From contig NZ_FWZT01000006.1 of assembly GCF_900177345.1 (NCBI RefSeq), positions 1 through 64,000 on the forward strand: DNA of 64,000 nt, written 5' to 3'. Shown here piece after piece: positions 32,832-41,982 of the stretch. The position numbers and the translations under genes are program-made. Source of the DNA: Pseudobacteriovorax antillogorgiicola (GTDB lineage Bacteria > Bdellovibrionota_B > Oligoflexia > Oligoflexales > Oligoflexaceae). A model generated the notes under the pieces. That model searched no databases and was not told the origin of the DNA. It saw only the letters and a list, made by a program, of their open reading frames with translations. Each line of letters opens with the position of its first letter. The first letter of the stretch is position 1.

Positions 32832-34127
32832 TTAAGCCAATAGCTCCTCGATAGCACCTCGACCCAATTGTGGATCACCAAAATGATCCTGGTTGATGCC
32901 CATAGCTTGGACCATGGTTGTCAGAAGCTGGTTGTAAGACGTTTGCTTTTGGAGCAACTGGCCTTGACGAAGGGCACCGCCAGCTCCCCCTGCGATGAAG
33001 CAAGGGATATCCTTGAAGTCATGGAGGTTTGAGTCACCTAACTCCGTCGTTGCGAGAATTGCTATAGTGTCAAATAGGCTCTTATCGCCCACCTTGCGAG
33101 CTTTCAGCTTGGTAAACAGCTTGGCCATCTGTTCCTTATGCCAGCGCTGGGCCTTTTTAAACTGTTCAGCGATGGCCCCGTTTTCGTCTCCTCCGTAATG
33201 AGACATATCGTGATGCCCACGTGAGATGTCGGGACCGCCGGCAAAGTTAAACTGGGTGGGGCTTACTGGGTGAGACCACTGCAAAAATCCCGAGTTGGTG
33301 ACACCACAATGAAGAGCTTCCACCATAATATCAATCATCATCTCTGAAATCTTACCAAAGTGATCATTGATCTGATGCGTCGGTGGCCAGCTGGTTTCCC
33401 TATCAGGAAAATCGATCCCCCTGCTATCGAATGTGGGGCTGCAGGAAATGTTGCCTTGTTGATCAATCTGCCGTTCAAGCTCTCGCAGAGCGGTGAGGTG
33501 ATTATCTAGCTTTTCTTTTTCGATATTCCCTAGTCGCGTGTTTAGCTTTTTTAGTTGACTTAGTGAAAAATCAAGGATGCTTCGATCGGCACTTGTAGCC
33601 TTATCTTGATCTCCTGGGTCCATACCACCGGTGAAGATTCCATAGAATGCCTTCTTTGGGTGATCTTCGATCACAGCTCCAGCACTCGATTGCAGGTAGC
33701 TAATCCCCTTATCCACCCCATTTTGGAAGCCACTAGCGACCCCAAGGCGAAGGCATTTCACGGCCGGGTTGCCACCCAGACGATCGCCCAGGAACGTGTC
33801 TAGTGAATATCGCTCGGCAGCATTATTGGTTCCGGTGAAGCAAAACCGAGCACCTCCTTCGTGGGAACCACTGGTCTGATAAGACAAGCCTTTGATAAAG
33901 CTTATATCTGCCGCAAATGGCTGTAAAGGTGCCGTTATCACGGGAAATTTATCCATAGACTGGGGAAAGAAACTATTGGCAATGGAGCCATCAGGATAAT
34001 AGAGACAAAGGGCCCTCTTCTGCTGACCTTCTTGGCCGAAGGCTTGGGTTTCGTTGAAAACCCCAGCAAGGGGATATAATAAAGCACTCGCACTCACATT
34101 TTTAATGATTTTACGGCGGCTGATCAT
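32832..34127 (-). CDS. DUF1552 exported protein
   Basis: A 431-residue protein of the DUF1552 family, found mainly in Planctomycetes, Myxococcota and Bdellovibrio relatives next to DUF1592 haem proteins. MISRRKIIKNVSASALLYPLAG is a twin-arginine-like signal (SRRKIIK). The family markers ALCLYYPDGSIANSFFPQ, SFIKGLSYQTSGSHEGGARFCFTGTN and DTFLGDRLGG are present. AGGAGG lies six bases before the ATG. It lies three bases after the DUF1592 gene, which follows the cytochrome c gene with an ATGA overlap, so all three are one operon. Biochemical function is not known; export through Tat suggests a cofactor-bearing folded enzyme. Confidence 0.85.
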   Translation of the reverse strand: MISRRKIIKNVSASALLYPLAGVFNETQAFGQEGQQKRALCLYYPDGSIANSFFPQSMDKFPVITAPLQPFAADISFIKGLSYQTSGSHEGGARFCFTGTNNAAERYSLDTFLGDRLGGNPAVKCLRLGVASGFQNGVDKGISYLQSSAGAVIEDHPKKAFYGIFTGGMDPGDQDKATSADRSILDFSLSQLKKLNTRLGNIEKEKLDNHLTALRELERQIDQQGNISCSPTFDSRGIDFPDRETSWPPTHQINDHFGKISEMMIDIMVEALHCGVTNSGFLQWSHPVSPTQFNFAGGPDISRGHHDMSHYGGDENGAIAEQFKKAQRWHKEQMAKLFTKLKARKVGDKSLFDTIAILATTELGDSNLHDFKDIPCFIAGGAGGALRQGQLLQKQTSYNQLLTTMVQAMGINQDHFGDPQLGRGAIEELLA

Positions 34128-34130
34128 TGT

Positions 34131-35996
34131 CTACCTCCTATGCCTAAAGGCTTTATCCGACACGAGATCAAGCCATACGTTTTTAATATTGCCATGCTTA
34201 AGAAACTTAGACTGTAGGGTCTCTACCGCACACTTGTCTTGCTCTTCCTCATGGACCCCATAACTCTGGGTATACACTTTTTTGGCAAAGCATAGCTTGG
34301 CTTGCAAGCTGGAGGCTAGTTTGCCAGATAGCTCGTATAAGCCGTCATAGTTATGATCAACAGCATCGATCTTCACCACACCAGTGCTGTCAACTGTCTT
34401 GCCATTGTCTATGGTTTGGAATTGGCCGACGGCGTCGAAGTTCTCAAAGCCAAAACCAGCACCATCGATTTTCACGTGGCAGGCAGCACAAGCTGGATTG
34501 TCACTATGAGCGGCAAACCGTTCCCGAGTGGACGCGTTGGGATCGCGCGGTGGGGGTTGAATATCAAGAGAGTCAGGTGGAGATGGCATTTCTTCACAAA
34601 GGATCTTTTCAAGTAAGAAAACACCACGATGGATCGGGCCTGTTTCATCGAATGTCGAGTGGGCAGCTAAAACTGAACCATGCCCTAATAGTCCGCGACG
34701 CTCACCTTCTGGGTAATAAATTTTTTCCCCATCTTTGGTACCTTTATAAATGGTATTCGTGCGATCGGTGGCAATTGTGTAGGGTGAAAGAAATAGCCTT
34801 TCAAAATCTCCATCGGTTTCAAAGCTAACGTGGTTGAAGAAATCACGGGTCTCTAAATCGAGGTCGCGACGCATCTCCCAGTTGTAATTAGGCCAGCGAT
34901 TCATGTCTTTATTGGAGCTTAAAACCATGTCTGATTCTAGCCATGTAGCAACAAAATGACCCAATTGACTTTTAGCATCAGGGCTTTTCAAAAGACGTTC
35001 TGCTTGGGTGACAAGTGTCGCTTGGTCTAGTTTATCTTGTTTAGCAAGGCCTAGAAGCTCCCTGTCAGGACCTCGTCCCCAGATGAGAAACGAAAGTTCG
35101 CTTGCTAGCTCGAAGTTCGTAAGCTTGGCAATCCCATCCGACTCTTCACCGATTTCAGGTCGATAGAGAAATTCAGGAGCGAAGAACATAGCCGCCGCCA
35201 TAGCTTCAAAACCTTTTTCCCAGGTGCCTTGGGCGACTGTTTGCTGGCGATAAAGTTCGAGGAGGCTGTTGCGCTCTTCGGAGTTGAGAGTCTTTCTCCA
35301 AATGAGTTCCCCCCAGTTCGTGAGAAATTCATTCATACAAGCCTCACCACCCTGACATTTCAGAAAACGACTGTTTTGTTTGGTCATCTCCTCCGCAACG
35401 GTTTTAGCCATTGCTAAATAGGCTTTGGCGTGATCGTCAGTAACGACAAGGCTTGTGACTGAGTTATCCAAGCCATGATCCTTGCTTTCTGTCGGCAATA
35501 AATCCTGGATGGGAAAATTTCGGCCCATGATGCCATTAACTGATTTTTGCATCTCTCTCGCTGTCAAACGCCTCAGTACCCTTCGCCCTAAAGATTCTTC
35601 TTCTGAGTTGCAGGAAGGAGTAAAAACTCCTTTGCCGTCGGCAGTACAGACGAATACACGGATATCGTTCTGGCCAGCCATAAGGTCGAAGGTTTGCTGT
35701 TCCCCTGAGCAGTAGGTACTACTGGCAATTAAATCCTGGCCCTTTTTGAAGTCTAGCTGGAAGGCGTAGCTTCCTGGCTGTAATGTTACGTCTATCTCCG
35801 ACTCTTCCTTGGGAATATTGTCCCTTTGGAACACTGTCTGAGAATCCTGCTTGACGAGAATTCCGCTACTATCATAGTCAATGCCTCGTAGCCCATTAAG
35901 GGTAACTTGGGCTAGATCTGAGTTTTCAGGCTCATCAGGAGACAGGCTACAGCCTGCCATCCCGATGAGACCAAGAAATAATATTGGTCTGATCAT
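34131..35996 (-). CDS. lipoprotein with DUF1592/DUF1588 planctomycete-cytochrome-type domains
   Basis: A 621-residue lipoprotein counted from the ATG at 35996. After MIRPILFLGLIGMAGC it has a 110-residue Cys-containing module (about 15-125) also found in the next protein. The rest is in the typical PSD order: DUF1587-like RRLTAREMQ, DUF1595 (WRKTLNSEERNSLLELY), DUF1592 (LTNFELASELSFLIWG), DUF1588 with the haem c motif CAACH in NPACAACHVKIDGAGFGFENFDAVG, and a C-terminal DUF1585-like part. The haem site makes it a redox protein in the periplasm or on the surface. It overlaps the cytochrome c gene (ATGA) and is followed by DUF1552. In Bdellovibrionota the pair is common; its substrate is unknown. 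Confidence 0.88.
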   Translation of the reverse strand: MIRPILFLGLIGMAGCSLSPDEPENSDLAQVTLNGLRGIDYDSSGILVKQDSQTVFQRDNIPKEESEIDVTLQPGSYAFQLDFKKGQDLIASSTYCSGEQQTFDLMAGQNDIRVFVCTADGKGVFTPSCNSEEESLGRRVLRRLTAREMQKSVNGIMGRNFPIQDLLPTESKDHGLDNSVTSLVVTDDHAKAYLAMAKTVAEEMTKQNSRFLKCQGGEACMNEFLTNWGELIWRKTLNSEERNSLLELYRQQTVAQGTWEKGFEAMAAAMFFAPEFLYRPEIGEESDGIAKLTNFELASELSFLIWGRGPDRELLGLAKQDKLDQATLVTQAERLLKSPDAKSQLGHFVATWLESDMVLSSNKDMNRWPNYNWEMRRDLDLETRDFFNHVSFETDGDFERLFLSPYTIATDRTNTIYKGTKDGEKIYYPEGERRGLLGHGSVLAAHSTFDETGPIHRGVFLLEKILCEEMPSPPDSLDIQPPPRDPNASTRERFAAHSDNPACAACHVKIDGAGFGFENFDAVGQFQTIDNGKTVDSTGVVKIDAVDHNYDGLYELSGKLASSLQAKLCFAKKVYTQSYGVHEEEQDKCAVETLQSKFLKHGNIKNVWLDLVSDKAFRHRR

Positions 35997-36655
35997 GATT
36001 GCCCCCAAAGAAAGTCAGCAATAGATTCTGCACACTCTTGATCGCAAGAGGATGGATCTTGAATTGGCATCGTAGCTTCAATTTTTTGAATTAAGTTGTC
36101 TTTTGTATCACATACCCGACATTGTTCACCTTTCACCGGCCCGGCAACAGCTCCACCATTGCCATCAGCACCGTGACAGCCTGCGCATTGTGAGCTATAA
36201 AGTTGTGCTCCTTGAGCCGGCTCAGATGGGTTTTCATCATTTGGATCTTTGAGTACCGGCTCGATGGTAACATCAGCGGAAATTGGTTCACCGGCTGTTG
36301 TACAAACAACAACGCGAACTTCATTGCTTCCAGCTTGAAGGTTATGAGTTCGTGTTTTCTGATCGTCTTCGCTGCAGAATTTTGTGGCAGCAATTTCATC
36401 TGCACCCTTCAAATAGATTAAGTCGAATGTGTAAGTGCCAACAGCAAGAGATTCAGAAATAGAGTTCGCTTTACCATTGATCAATCGATTGATCACAGGA
36501 TTAGTTTCACCTCCTTTAACTGCTGTAAACTGGATTTTATCGTAATCGAGCTGCTGTAGTTGTTGAATCTTAACAGTTGCAGCATCATTCGATCTTGGTT
36601 TCAAGCCGCAAGCTGTCGGCAGTAAGAAACACATTACCAACAAAGTCTTTTTCAT
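35993..36655 (-). CDS. lipoprotein with shared N-module and c-type cytochrome domain
   Basis: A 220-residue lipoprotein. The ATG at 36655 has GAGG upstream; GTG six bases earlier overlaps the ribosome site. MKKTLLVMCFLLPTAC is the signal. Residues 17-125 form the same module as in the next gene: LDYD, L-GTY-F-L, KG-D-IA, FC, then LQAGSNEVRVVVCTTAG, with two conserved Cys that may pair. The C-terminal 70 residues are a cytochrome c (CAGCH haem site, ADGNGG, then METMP-type axial Met in ATMPIQD). A second Cys pair (CRVCD) and CDQECA sit after the haem motif. First gene of the operon; electrons could pass to the DUF1592 protein. Confidence 0.85.
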   Translation of the reverse strand: MKKTLLVMCFLLPTACGLKPRSNDAATVKIQQLQQLDYDKIQFTAVKGGETNPVINRLINGKANSISESLAVGTYTFDLIYLKGADEIAATKFCSEDDQKTRTHNLQAGSNEVRVVVCTTAGEPISADVTIEPVLKDPNDENPSEPAQGAQLYSSQCAGCHGADGNGGAVAGPVKGEQCRVCDTKDNLIQKIEATMPIQDPSSCDQECAESIADFLWGQS

Positions 36656-36731
36656 GGTCACCTCAATATGAATTCTTCAACATCAGATAAATAACAGTCC
36701 CAATAAGGGAGATGTTATTGGCCTCTATTAA

Positions 36732-36764
36732 AATCAATTCCATTGATTATTGTTTGAAACAATA
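36732..36764. promoter_or_regulatory. two adjacent palindromes upstream of the cytochrome operon
   Basis: AATCAAT-TCC-ATTGATT (36732-36748) and TATTGTTT-G-AAACAATA (36748-36764) are both perfect inverted repeats that share one base. They lie 77-109 bases upstream of the start at 36655, where an operator is expected. Two dimers of a repressor or activator could bind side by side. The binding protein is unknown. Confidence 0.5.
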
Positions 36765-37468
36765 GTGAAGGCACTGATTGAGCAATTATTGAGAGTGGAC
36801 TGTTTTTAGTATTTCTTATCTGAACGAAGCAAACCCACGTTAGGTAAAGGGATTTGATTGATTTATAGGAAGATCGCTACTTTTCAAATGTGACGCAAAT
36901 CTACAACATCAATTTCAGGTTCAGAATATACCAGCTCAAGTTCAGTTTCCTTAGTGCCACATCCGTGGACACCGAGGCGATCCTATTAAAGATCTAGGTG
37001 TCAGTATAGCGGTTTCTTATTTGATGAGTAGATACAGATAGATGAATACCTCTTCTAGGCTTTTTCAAGGGGGGAGGCGTCTAGATTTGAAATATAGAGC
37101 CGCAATATTGATGAAACTTACCGTTTAGAGTGTGTTTTTAACCGTATAGTTTAGAAGGCAGTACACACGCCTCTTAGACCTCACGAAATTTATGCCTGAA
37201 CGCGGCATTGCGTTCAATATGCCCGATATCGACCAAGGGATGACCAACAACTTTCATTAAAGAATTGAGCTTTAACAACATCAAAATATCTCGATGTTTC
37301 CGGGGGTCAATGGTATGTTTAGCGTTACCATCGATACCCCGTTGATGATCTGACTTATACCAGACAATTCGTAGTCTTCGAGAAAAAAGTCAAGAGTTAC
37401 AGGCAAGGCGACAAGCAAGAAGAAAAAAACAACTTGCTTCACTTCGTGCTTTCCCATGGGTCAAAAAA
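36765..37468. other. long intergenic region with possible gene remnant
   Basis: About 700 bases. The right part (about 37174-37385, minus strand) has 68 uninterrupted codons: WYKSDHQRGIDGN and VGHPLVDIGHIERNAAFRHKF look protein-like, but there is no start codon and another stop lies upstream, so it may be the end of a decayed gene. I recognise no family. The left part is AT-rich and shows nothing else I can support. Confidence 0.3.
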
Positions 37469-38791
37469 TTACAGAGTAAAGTTAATCCCTTCGACAAGCA
37501 ATCCCGGTAAATGCATCGAACGAAGGGACCGACTCTGGTAGGTGTCGGTACTCAGAAACACCTGGCGATCCTCGGTGATAGCTTCCAGTTGATGACCAAA
37601 GATATTAAATATGCTGTCGTCAAACCGCATGACATTAATCGGCGCAACTATCTCGCCGTTTTCTACCCAGAAACAAGCAAACCTTGTCATACCAGTAAGT
37701 CGTCCGGCGACCAGATCGGAGAAGTTTGTGTACCATAGGTTACTGATATAAAGCCCGGTATGCAACTTGGTTAAAATGTCTTTCTGTTGGAGGCTTCCGG
37801 CAGCCATCTCTAAGGAAACGGGATATTCAAAGGCATCAGATCCTGTACAGATGCTGCCGTATTCTTGAGCGGAACTTGGTGATACCAAAAGTTGGTCCGG
37901 AAGGCCGTCTTTGATCAGGCTTACTTTTCCAGATCGAGGAAATCCTAAGTTGTTAAATCGTGGCGTGAGTGAACTCTCGTAGTTTTCAAAGATTTGGACA
38001 TGCTTATGAAAACGATCTTGACCGCTATAGGCCTTGTGTAGGCAAGTTTGCTTGGTTTCTACAAACCTTTGCCCAAACCCCCTGTAGGCGACGATGGAAA
38101 TAATCTCGGCCAGGGCATCAGGCGCTAGATAGGCCCGGTAAGAGCCAGGTTGAATAGTCTTGGGGGCCTTAGCCAAGATTTTAATCTGATCGTTTGCGCT
38201 GTCTACCTTACTTTCAAAGGCATTTTTATCCCATGCAAGACCCGCATAGTTTTGCTTTACAGCTTTGTCTGTGTTTAGGTAGATAGACCAATCTAGATTG
38301 AAACTTGAGGCGCTACTCCAGAGGGATTGATTGAAAGAACTTTCTAAGCCATACCAATTGCGACCACTAGCAAGATAGCCTACAAAATCGTGCTTGTCGA
38401 TTACAGGTAAAATGTCGTCTAGAAACTGCTCTCGCGTTGGTAAGGCATCATCGGTAGTGCTTATATCTTGCTTAGCTTGCGTATAGATATTGAAATGTGG
38501 GTCATCAGGGATAAACATAAGGCTATGACGAAGCTTTTCGAGGGCTGCTTGAAGTATTTCTAGATCATTGTTCCTTAGTCCTGATAGCCCGACCTGCTGT
38601 TCACACTGTTTTTTGCCTTTGATCAAGCGAAGGGTTAGGTAGTTTTGCTTAACGATCCCGGGTTGCCTGATTTTTCCATGGTTGAATCGACAAAAATCAC
38701 TCTCTTCACCAGATAGATAGCAGGAAAACTCCTCCTGTGGCTTCAGTTTTTCAATCAAATATTTTTTTAATTCTTGAAAATATTCTTGCAT
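37469..38791 (-). CDS. TldE/PmbA-type subunit of the TldD-TldE metalloprotease
   Basis: A 440-residue protein of the PmbA/TldE family. The C-terminal half shows typical blocks: GSICTGSDAFEYPVSLEMAAGSL, LHTGLYISNLWYTNFSDLVAGRLTGMTRFACFWVENGE and PINVMRFDDSIFNIFG. TldE lacks the HExxxH zinc site, supplied by its partner TldD encoded directly before it. The heterodimer degrades unfolded peptides and, in other bacteria, trims ribosomally made peptides and handles DNA-gyrase toxin CcdA and microcin B17. Its ATG overlaps the TldD stop (TGATG), so the pair is translationally coupled. It is somewhat divergent from the E. coli form; no partner peptide gene is adjacent, though one at 41983 is a few kb away. 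Confidence 0.85.
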   Translation of the reverse strand: MQEYFQELKKYLIEKLKPQEEFSCYLSGEESDFCRFNHGKIRQPGIVKQNYLTLRLIKGKKQCEQQVGLSGLRNNDLEILQAALEKLRHSLMFIPDDPHFNIYTQAKQDISTTDDALPTREQFLDDILPVIDKHDFVGYLASGRNWYGLESSFNQSLWSSASSFNLDWSIYLNTDKAVKQNYAGLAWDKNAFESKVDSANDQIKILAKAPKTIQPGSYRAYLAPDALAEIISIVAYRGFGQRFVETKQTCLHKAYSGQDRFHKHVQIFENYESSLTPRFNNLGFPRSGKVSLIKDGLPDQLLVSPSSAQEYGSICTGSDAFEYPVSLEMAAGSLQQKDILTKLHTGLYISNLWYTNFSDLVAGRLTGMTRFACFWVENGEIVAPINVMRFDDSIFNIFGHQLEAITEDRQVFLSTDTYQSRSLRSMHLPGLLVEGINFTL

Positions 38792-40224
38792 CAGTCACCT
38801 CCAAAAACTTCGACATTAGAAAAGACACATGGGGGCGAAGCGTGCCCAACGTTTACCGATTGGTTGGGTTCGGCCTTGCCACAGTAAGGTGAGCCGTGAA
38901 CTTTGAATGTCGACGAGTCGCCTACTGCGGCAAGGTTTCTCCAAAACTGGGCAGAAATTCCACGGTAATTTGGTTTACGAACTAAAGTGGTTAATTTCCC
39001 ATCCTCAATGAGTTGCCCATACTCAGCTCCAAATTGAAACTTGTTTCGGGAATCATCGATGGACCAGGAGCAGTTTGTTCGCATGAGTATTCCTTTTTCA
39101 ATGCGAGACACCAGCTGTTCCATTGAGCTTTGGCCAGGTTCAAGGTTTATATTGGCCATACGATCAAGGGTTGGTCGGTTCCAGTCACTGGAACGGGATG
39201 CTGCGCTTCCGGGAAGGCCAGATCTAAGTTGAGATAATCGCCCTCCGATACCAGCCTGTAGGATACCTTCTTTGATAAGATAGACTTTTTCTGCAGGAGT
39301 CCCATCATCATCAAAGTTATAGGAAGCTGACTCTCCTTCGATGGTAGGATCGAAGCTAATATTGAGTAGGTCCGAACCATATCGATAGTTGCCAAACATT
39401 TCTGGGCGAACGAAGCTAGTGCCAGCATAATTCCTTTCGTCACCAAGAATTCGATCGAGTTCCAGAGGGTGACCTATAGACTCGTGAATGGTCAGTACCA
39501 TGAGATCAGTGTCGATCAAAAGATCCATGGACTCGCTCGGGCATATGGGAGCTTTTAAAAGTTCTAGAGCCTCCTGAGAGATTTGCCTCGCCTTGTCTCC
39601 AAGGTCGAAACCCATAAACTCGTCGACTCCCCCTTGGATAATGTAGGAATGGCGACCGACACTCCGGTTTTGAACTTCGCCCTTATCGAATACTGTCACT
39701 GACATGGTTGGGCATAGCTGCTCAACTCGTTTTTCTATTTCATCGCCATTAGACGATAGGTTCAATGTGTGGGACTTAGTAAACCAAAACCCGATTTCCT
39801 TGTTAATGGTCTTAGGGTGTTGTCCTAGGTTGTTGTCGATTGCATGAAGCAGTTCGATTTTATTGTCTAGTGGGTAATCGTGCATGGAATGAGTGCCGGG
39901 GCTGGAATAGCTGCCCTTTTTTCCTGGAAAAATGCTCGCATCAAACTTATAGATACTTTGCTTTGCTGAAAGCTCAGCCCATTCCTTGGCTTGTTTAAAG
40001 GCTGCGTGGAGCCCTTCTTCGCTCATGTCAGAGCTAGCAGCATATCCCTGGCCGCTCTGACTAAAAACGGTGATCATATAACCGGTATCGCTTTTGTACT
40101 GTGGGGGAGAAAGCTTACTGTTTCTAAGCTCTAGTAGCTCTTCTTCCTTAGTCTTGACTCTGAGGCTCCAATAGTCTGCGGTTGGAAGGCCTTTGGCCCA
40201 GTGCCTAATTTGCTCTTGATTCAT
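38791..40224 (-). CDS. TldD-type zinc metalloprotease subunit
   Basis: A 477-residue TldD-family protein, counted from the ATG at 40224, which has AGGTGG upstream; the GTG at 40233 overlaps that site. The zinc motif HESIGHPLELD (His247, His251 in this numbering) is followed by the conserved GDERNYAGTSFV. Other family blocks are FDDDGTPAEKVYLIKEGILQAG and the RTNCSWSIDDSRNKFQFGAEYGQLIEDGKL near the end. With TldE it forms a chamber protease that cleaves only unfolded peptides. Both genes are on one transcript, TldD first. It could process a small local peptide such as that at 41983, but only distance hints at that. Confidence 0.92.
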   Translation of the reverse strand: MNQEQIRHWAKGLPTADYWSLRVKTKEEELLELRNSKLSPPQYKSDTGYMITVFSQSGQGYAASSDMSEEGLHAAFKQAKEWAELSAKQSIYKFDASIFPGKKGSYSSPGTHSMHDYPLDNKIELLHAIDNNLGQHPKTINKEIGFWFTKSHTLNLSSNGDEIEKRVEQLCPTMSVTVFDKGEVQNRSVGRHSYIIQGGVDEFMGFDLGDKARQISQEALELLKAPICPSESMDLLIDTDLMVLTIHESIGHPLELDRILGDERNYAGTSFVRPEMFGNYRYGSDLLNISFDPTIEGESASYNFDDDGTPAEKVYLIKEGILQAGIGGRLSQLRSGLPGSAASRSSDWNRPTLDRMANINLEPGQSSMEQLVSRIEKGILMRTNCSWSIDDSRNKFQFGAEYGQLIEDGKLTTLVRKPNYRGISAQFWRNLAAVGDSSTFKVHGSPYCGKAEPNQSVNVGHASPPCVFSNVEVFGGD

Positions 40225-40473
40225 AGGTTCCACCTGATTCCGTTTGTAATTGAATGGCTAAATAGCCACTTCAGTATGAAACCAGATCAGGAAAATATTG
40301 CATGTAAATACCTAATTTATTTTAACACATCTATGTGGCGTGTTGATTTGTCTTCGATACCGACGATCTAGGCCCTCGTGAGCCTTGTGGAGCTTTTTGG
40401 GGAAGCCAATATGGTATCAATCGTGTCCGTACGGCAATCTCTATGAATTGCGATTCTAAAAAAGACATCCACC

Positions 40474-40701
40474 ATGAAAAATATTTCAGTAAGTATGCAA
40501 GAGTGGGGAGGCCCAACTCCAGTCATAGTCTGTGAGTTGAGTCAACTTTACGAAGATCTATGCAGACTCGACGAGAGAGTAGCTGAGTATGGAACAAAGA
40601 TTGAAAAACTTGCTAGCCAAGATGATCGATTCCATAGACTCATGGCACTGAAGGTTAACCCGTCTTGTTTTTGGGCTCGGTGCACTCCCGGTGCCCCCTG
40701 A
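40474..40701 (+). pseudogene. IS110-type transposase, internal fragment
   Basis: About 40 residues (CELSQLYEDLCRLDERVAEY, then KIEKLASQDDRFHRLMAL) resemble the coiled-coil linker of IS110 transposases just before the helix-hairpin-helix GVG motif, which is expected next but replaced by VNPSCFW. So the homology ends near 40660 and both catalytic halves are absent. The match is short and helical, so a chance likeness is possible. If correct, a small IS110 scar lies between tldD and the lipoprotein at 40711. Confidence 0.45.
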
Positions 40702-40710
40702 AGCTTATTC

Positions 40711-41628
40711 TCATTCAGCAAGGAATTGTGGGGCATCGAGGATAATCGAATAATTGCTTTCCAAGGTGATATTTTTAAACATGAATTCATCGAGGCGGCC
40801 ACTATCTGGTATGGCCTCAGACGAAACTCTTATAGCGAAGGTCCCGGGCTCTTGCAGGTCAAAGGAAAGAGTGTGGCTGCCATCTGAGTTAAATATCGTT
40901 TCAGCGAGTATCTGAGAGTTTTGGCCTTCGATAACCTGGAACAATCGAATTGAATCCAACCCATCAGTATTCACATCACAAGCTCCGACTAAGGTAATTA
41001 TCAGGGAGCCCGCTTGTTTTACAAGGATTCTAGTTTCTACCGCCCTGCCTTTGAAGAAGGTGCCTGAGGAAATTGAGTCTTCAACTCCGGTGACAGCGGC
41101 ACAGTCGTCGCCACCGATACTTGAGTTGTCACCCAAGTGCACAAAGTCTTCTCCAAGAAGGTTTATGTCAAATCTCAACGGTTCAAGTGGGTTTGGATGG
41201 ATCAAGGCTCTCATTGTTTGAACTTGACCTTCCAGCTCTACATCAATCTCAACTTTAGAAGCCGTATGCTCTCCTACGAGACTGAAGGACCAGCCATCTA
41301 GCGCTGCTAGAGATGGGGAGGAGTCCACAATAACATCATCTTCGTAAATCAGTCTTGCAGCCTTTATGTCAAAATCTATCGGATCTAGTAGCCGATCAGA
41401 CTCATCAGTCAAACGACAAGCGACTGTTTCGCTATCTTCAGATTCCGCAACCGATTGACAATAGAGGAACGCACCTGCGACTGGCACTGGCGGATTGACC
41501 AGAATGCTTTCAGGGATAGCGTCGGCCGAGTCTTGCTCGGTTTGCGAGTCGGAATCGCGATCGATCTGACTATCCATAGCTGATTCTTGGCAGCCCAAAA
41601 GAATCATGACTAGTAGTATGAGTCTCAT
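40711..41628 (-). CDS. lipoprotein, hypothetical
   Basis: A 305-residue lipoprotein: MRLILLVMILLGC is the signal, and GAGGAA lies before the ATG. After an acidic linker (QIDRDSDSQTEQDSAD) the body is beta-rich with three or four Cys (YCQSVAES, VACRLTDE, DDCAAV, GACDVNT) and motif SIRLFQVIEGQNSQILAETIF. The VGACDVNTDGLDS region resembles a DVN/calcium loop. The pattern fits extracellular sandwich domains such as the pre-peptidase C-terminal type (DGSHTLSFDLQEPGTFAIRV), which often tether enzymes to the surface, though that assignment is weak. Transcribed alone; its 3' end almost meets the IS110-like scar. Confidence 0.75.
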   Translation of the reverse strand: MRLILLVMILLGCQESAMDSQIDRDSDSQTEQDSADAIPESILVNPPVPVAGAFLYCQSVAESEDSETVACRLTDESDRLLDPIDFDIKAARLIYEDDVIVDSSPSLAALDGWSFSLVGEHTASKVEIDVELEGQVQTMRALIHPNPLEPLRFDINLLGEDFVHLGDNSSIGGDDCAAVTGVEDSISSGTFFKGRAVETRILVKQAGSLIITLVGACDVNTDGLDSIRLFQVIEGQNSQILAETIFNSDGSHTLSFDLQEPGTFAIRVSSEAIPDSGRLDEFMFKNITLESNYSIILDAPQFLAE

Positions 41629-41982
41629 AGTTCCTCGTGTTTAGGTCTTCTTAATTTTATATCGGTTGTAATCGAAGGCGAGCGTTAAATTTCCTATTTA
41701 GTAGATAATATTAGCTATTTATAAGAGGGATTAACCTTGTAGCTTGTTTCATCGCTAGCAGACTACAGTTGATGATATTCATCTTTTGAAGCTGCCCCTA
41801 ACCCTTTAGTTTTTGTACTCTAAGTTTTCCCCTTCTGTAAAAGTTTCGAGACAAAACTCTTAGTGCTCTCTCCTGGTGAACAAAAGATGGATGGAAACCT
41901 ATTTTAGACCTACCCATTCAAGCATCTAGCCGTCATACATGGGGTTAGAAATTTAAACATCTTTTTCATGGAGCATTTTGAA
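41629..41982. other. intergenic region upstream of the peptide cassette
   Basis: About 350 bases, AT-rich, holding the divergent promoters of the lipoprotein gene and the cassette that starts at 41983. I see no convincing operator or promoter pair. Confidence 0.5.

Noticed and set aside
37469-40224. TldD/TldE as part of the peptide cassette at 41983
   Set aside because: They lie 2 kb away on the other strand with a lipoprotein gene between; the link is possible but unsupported.
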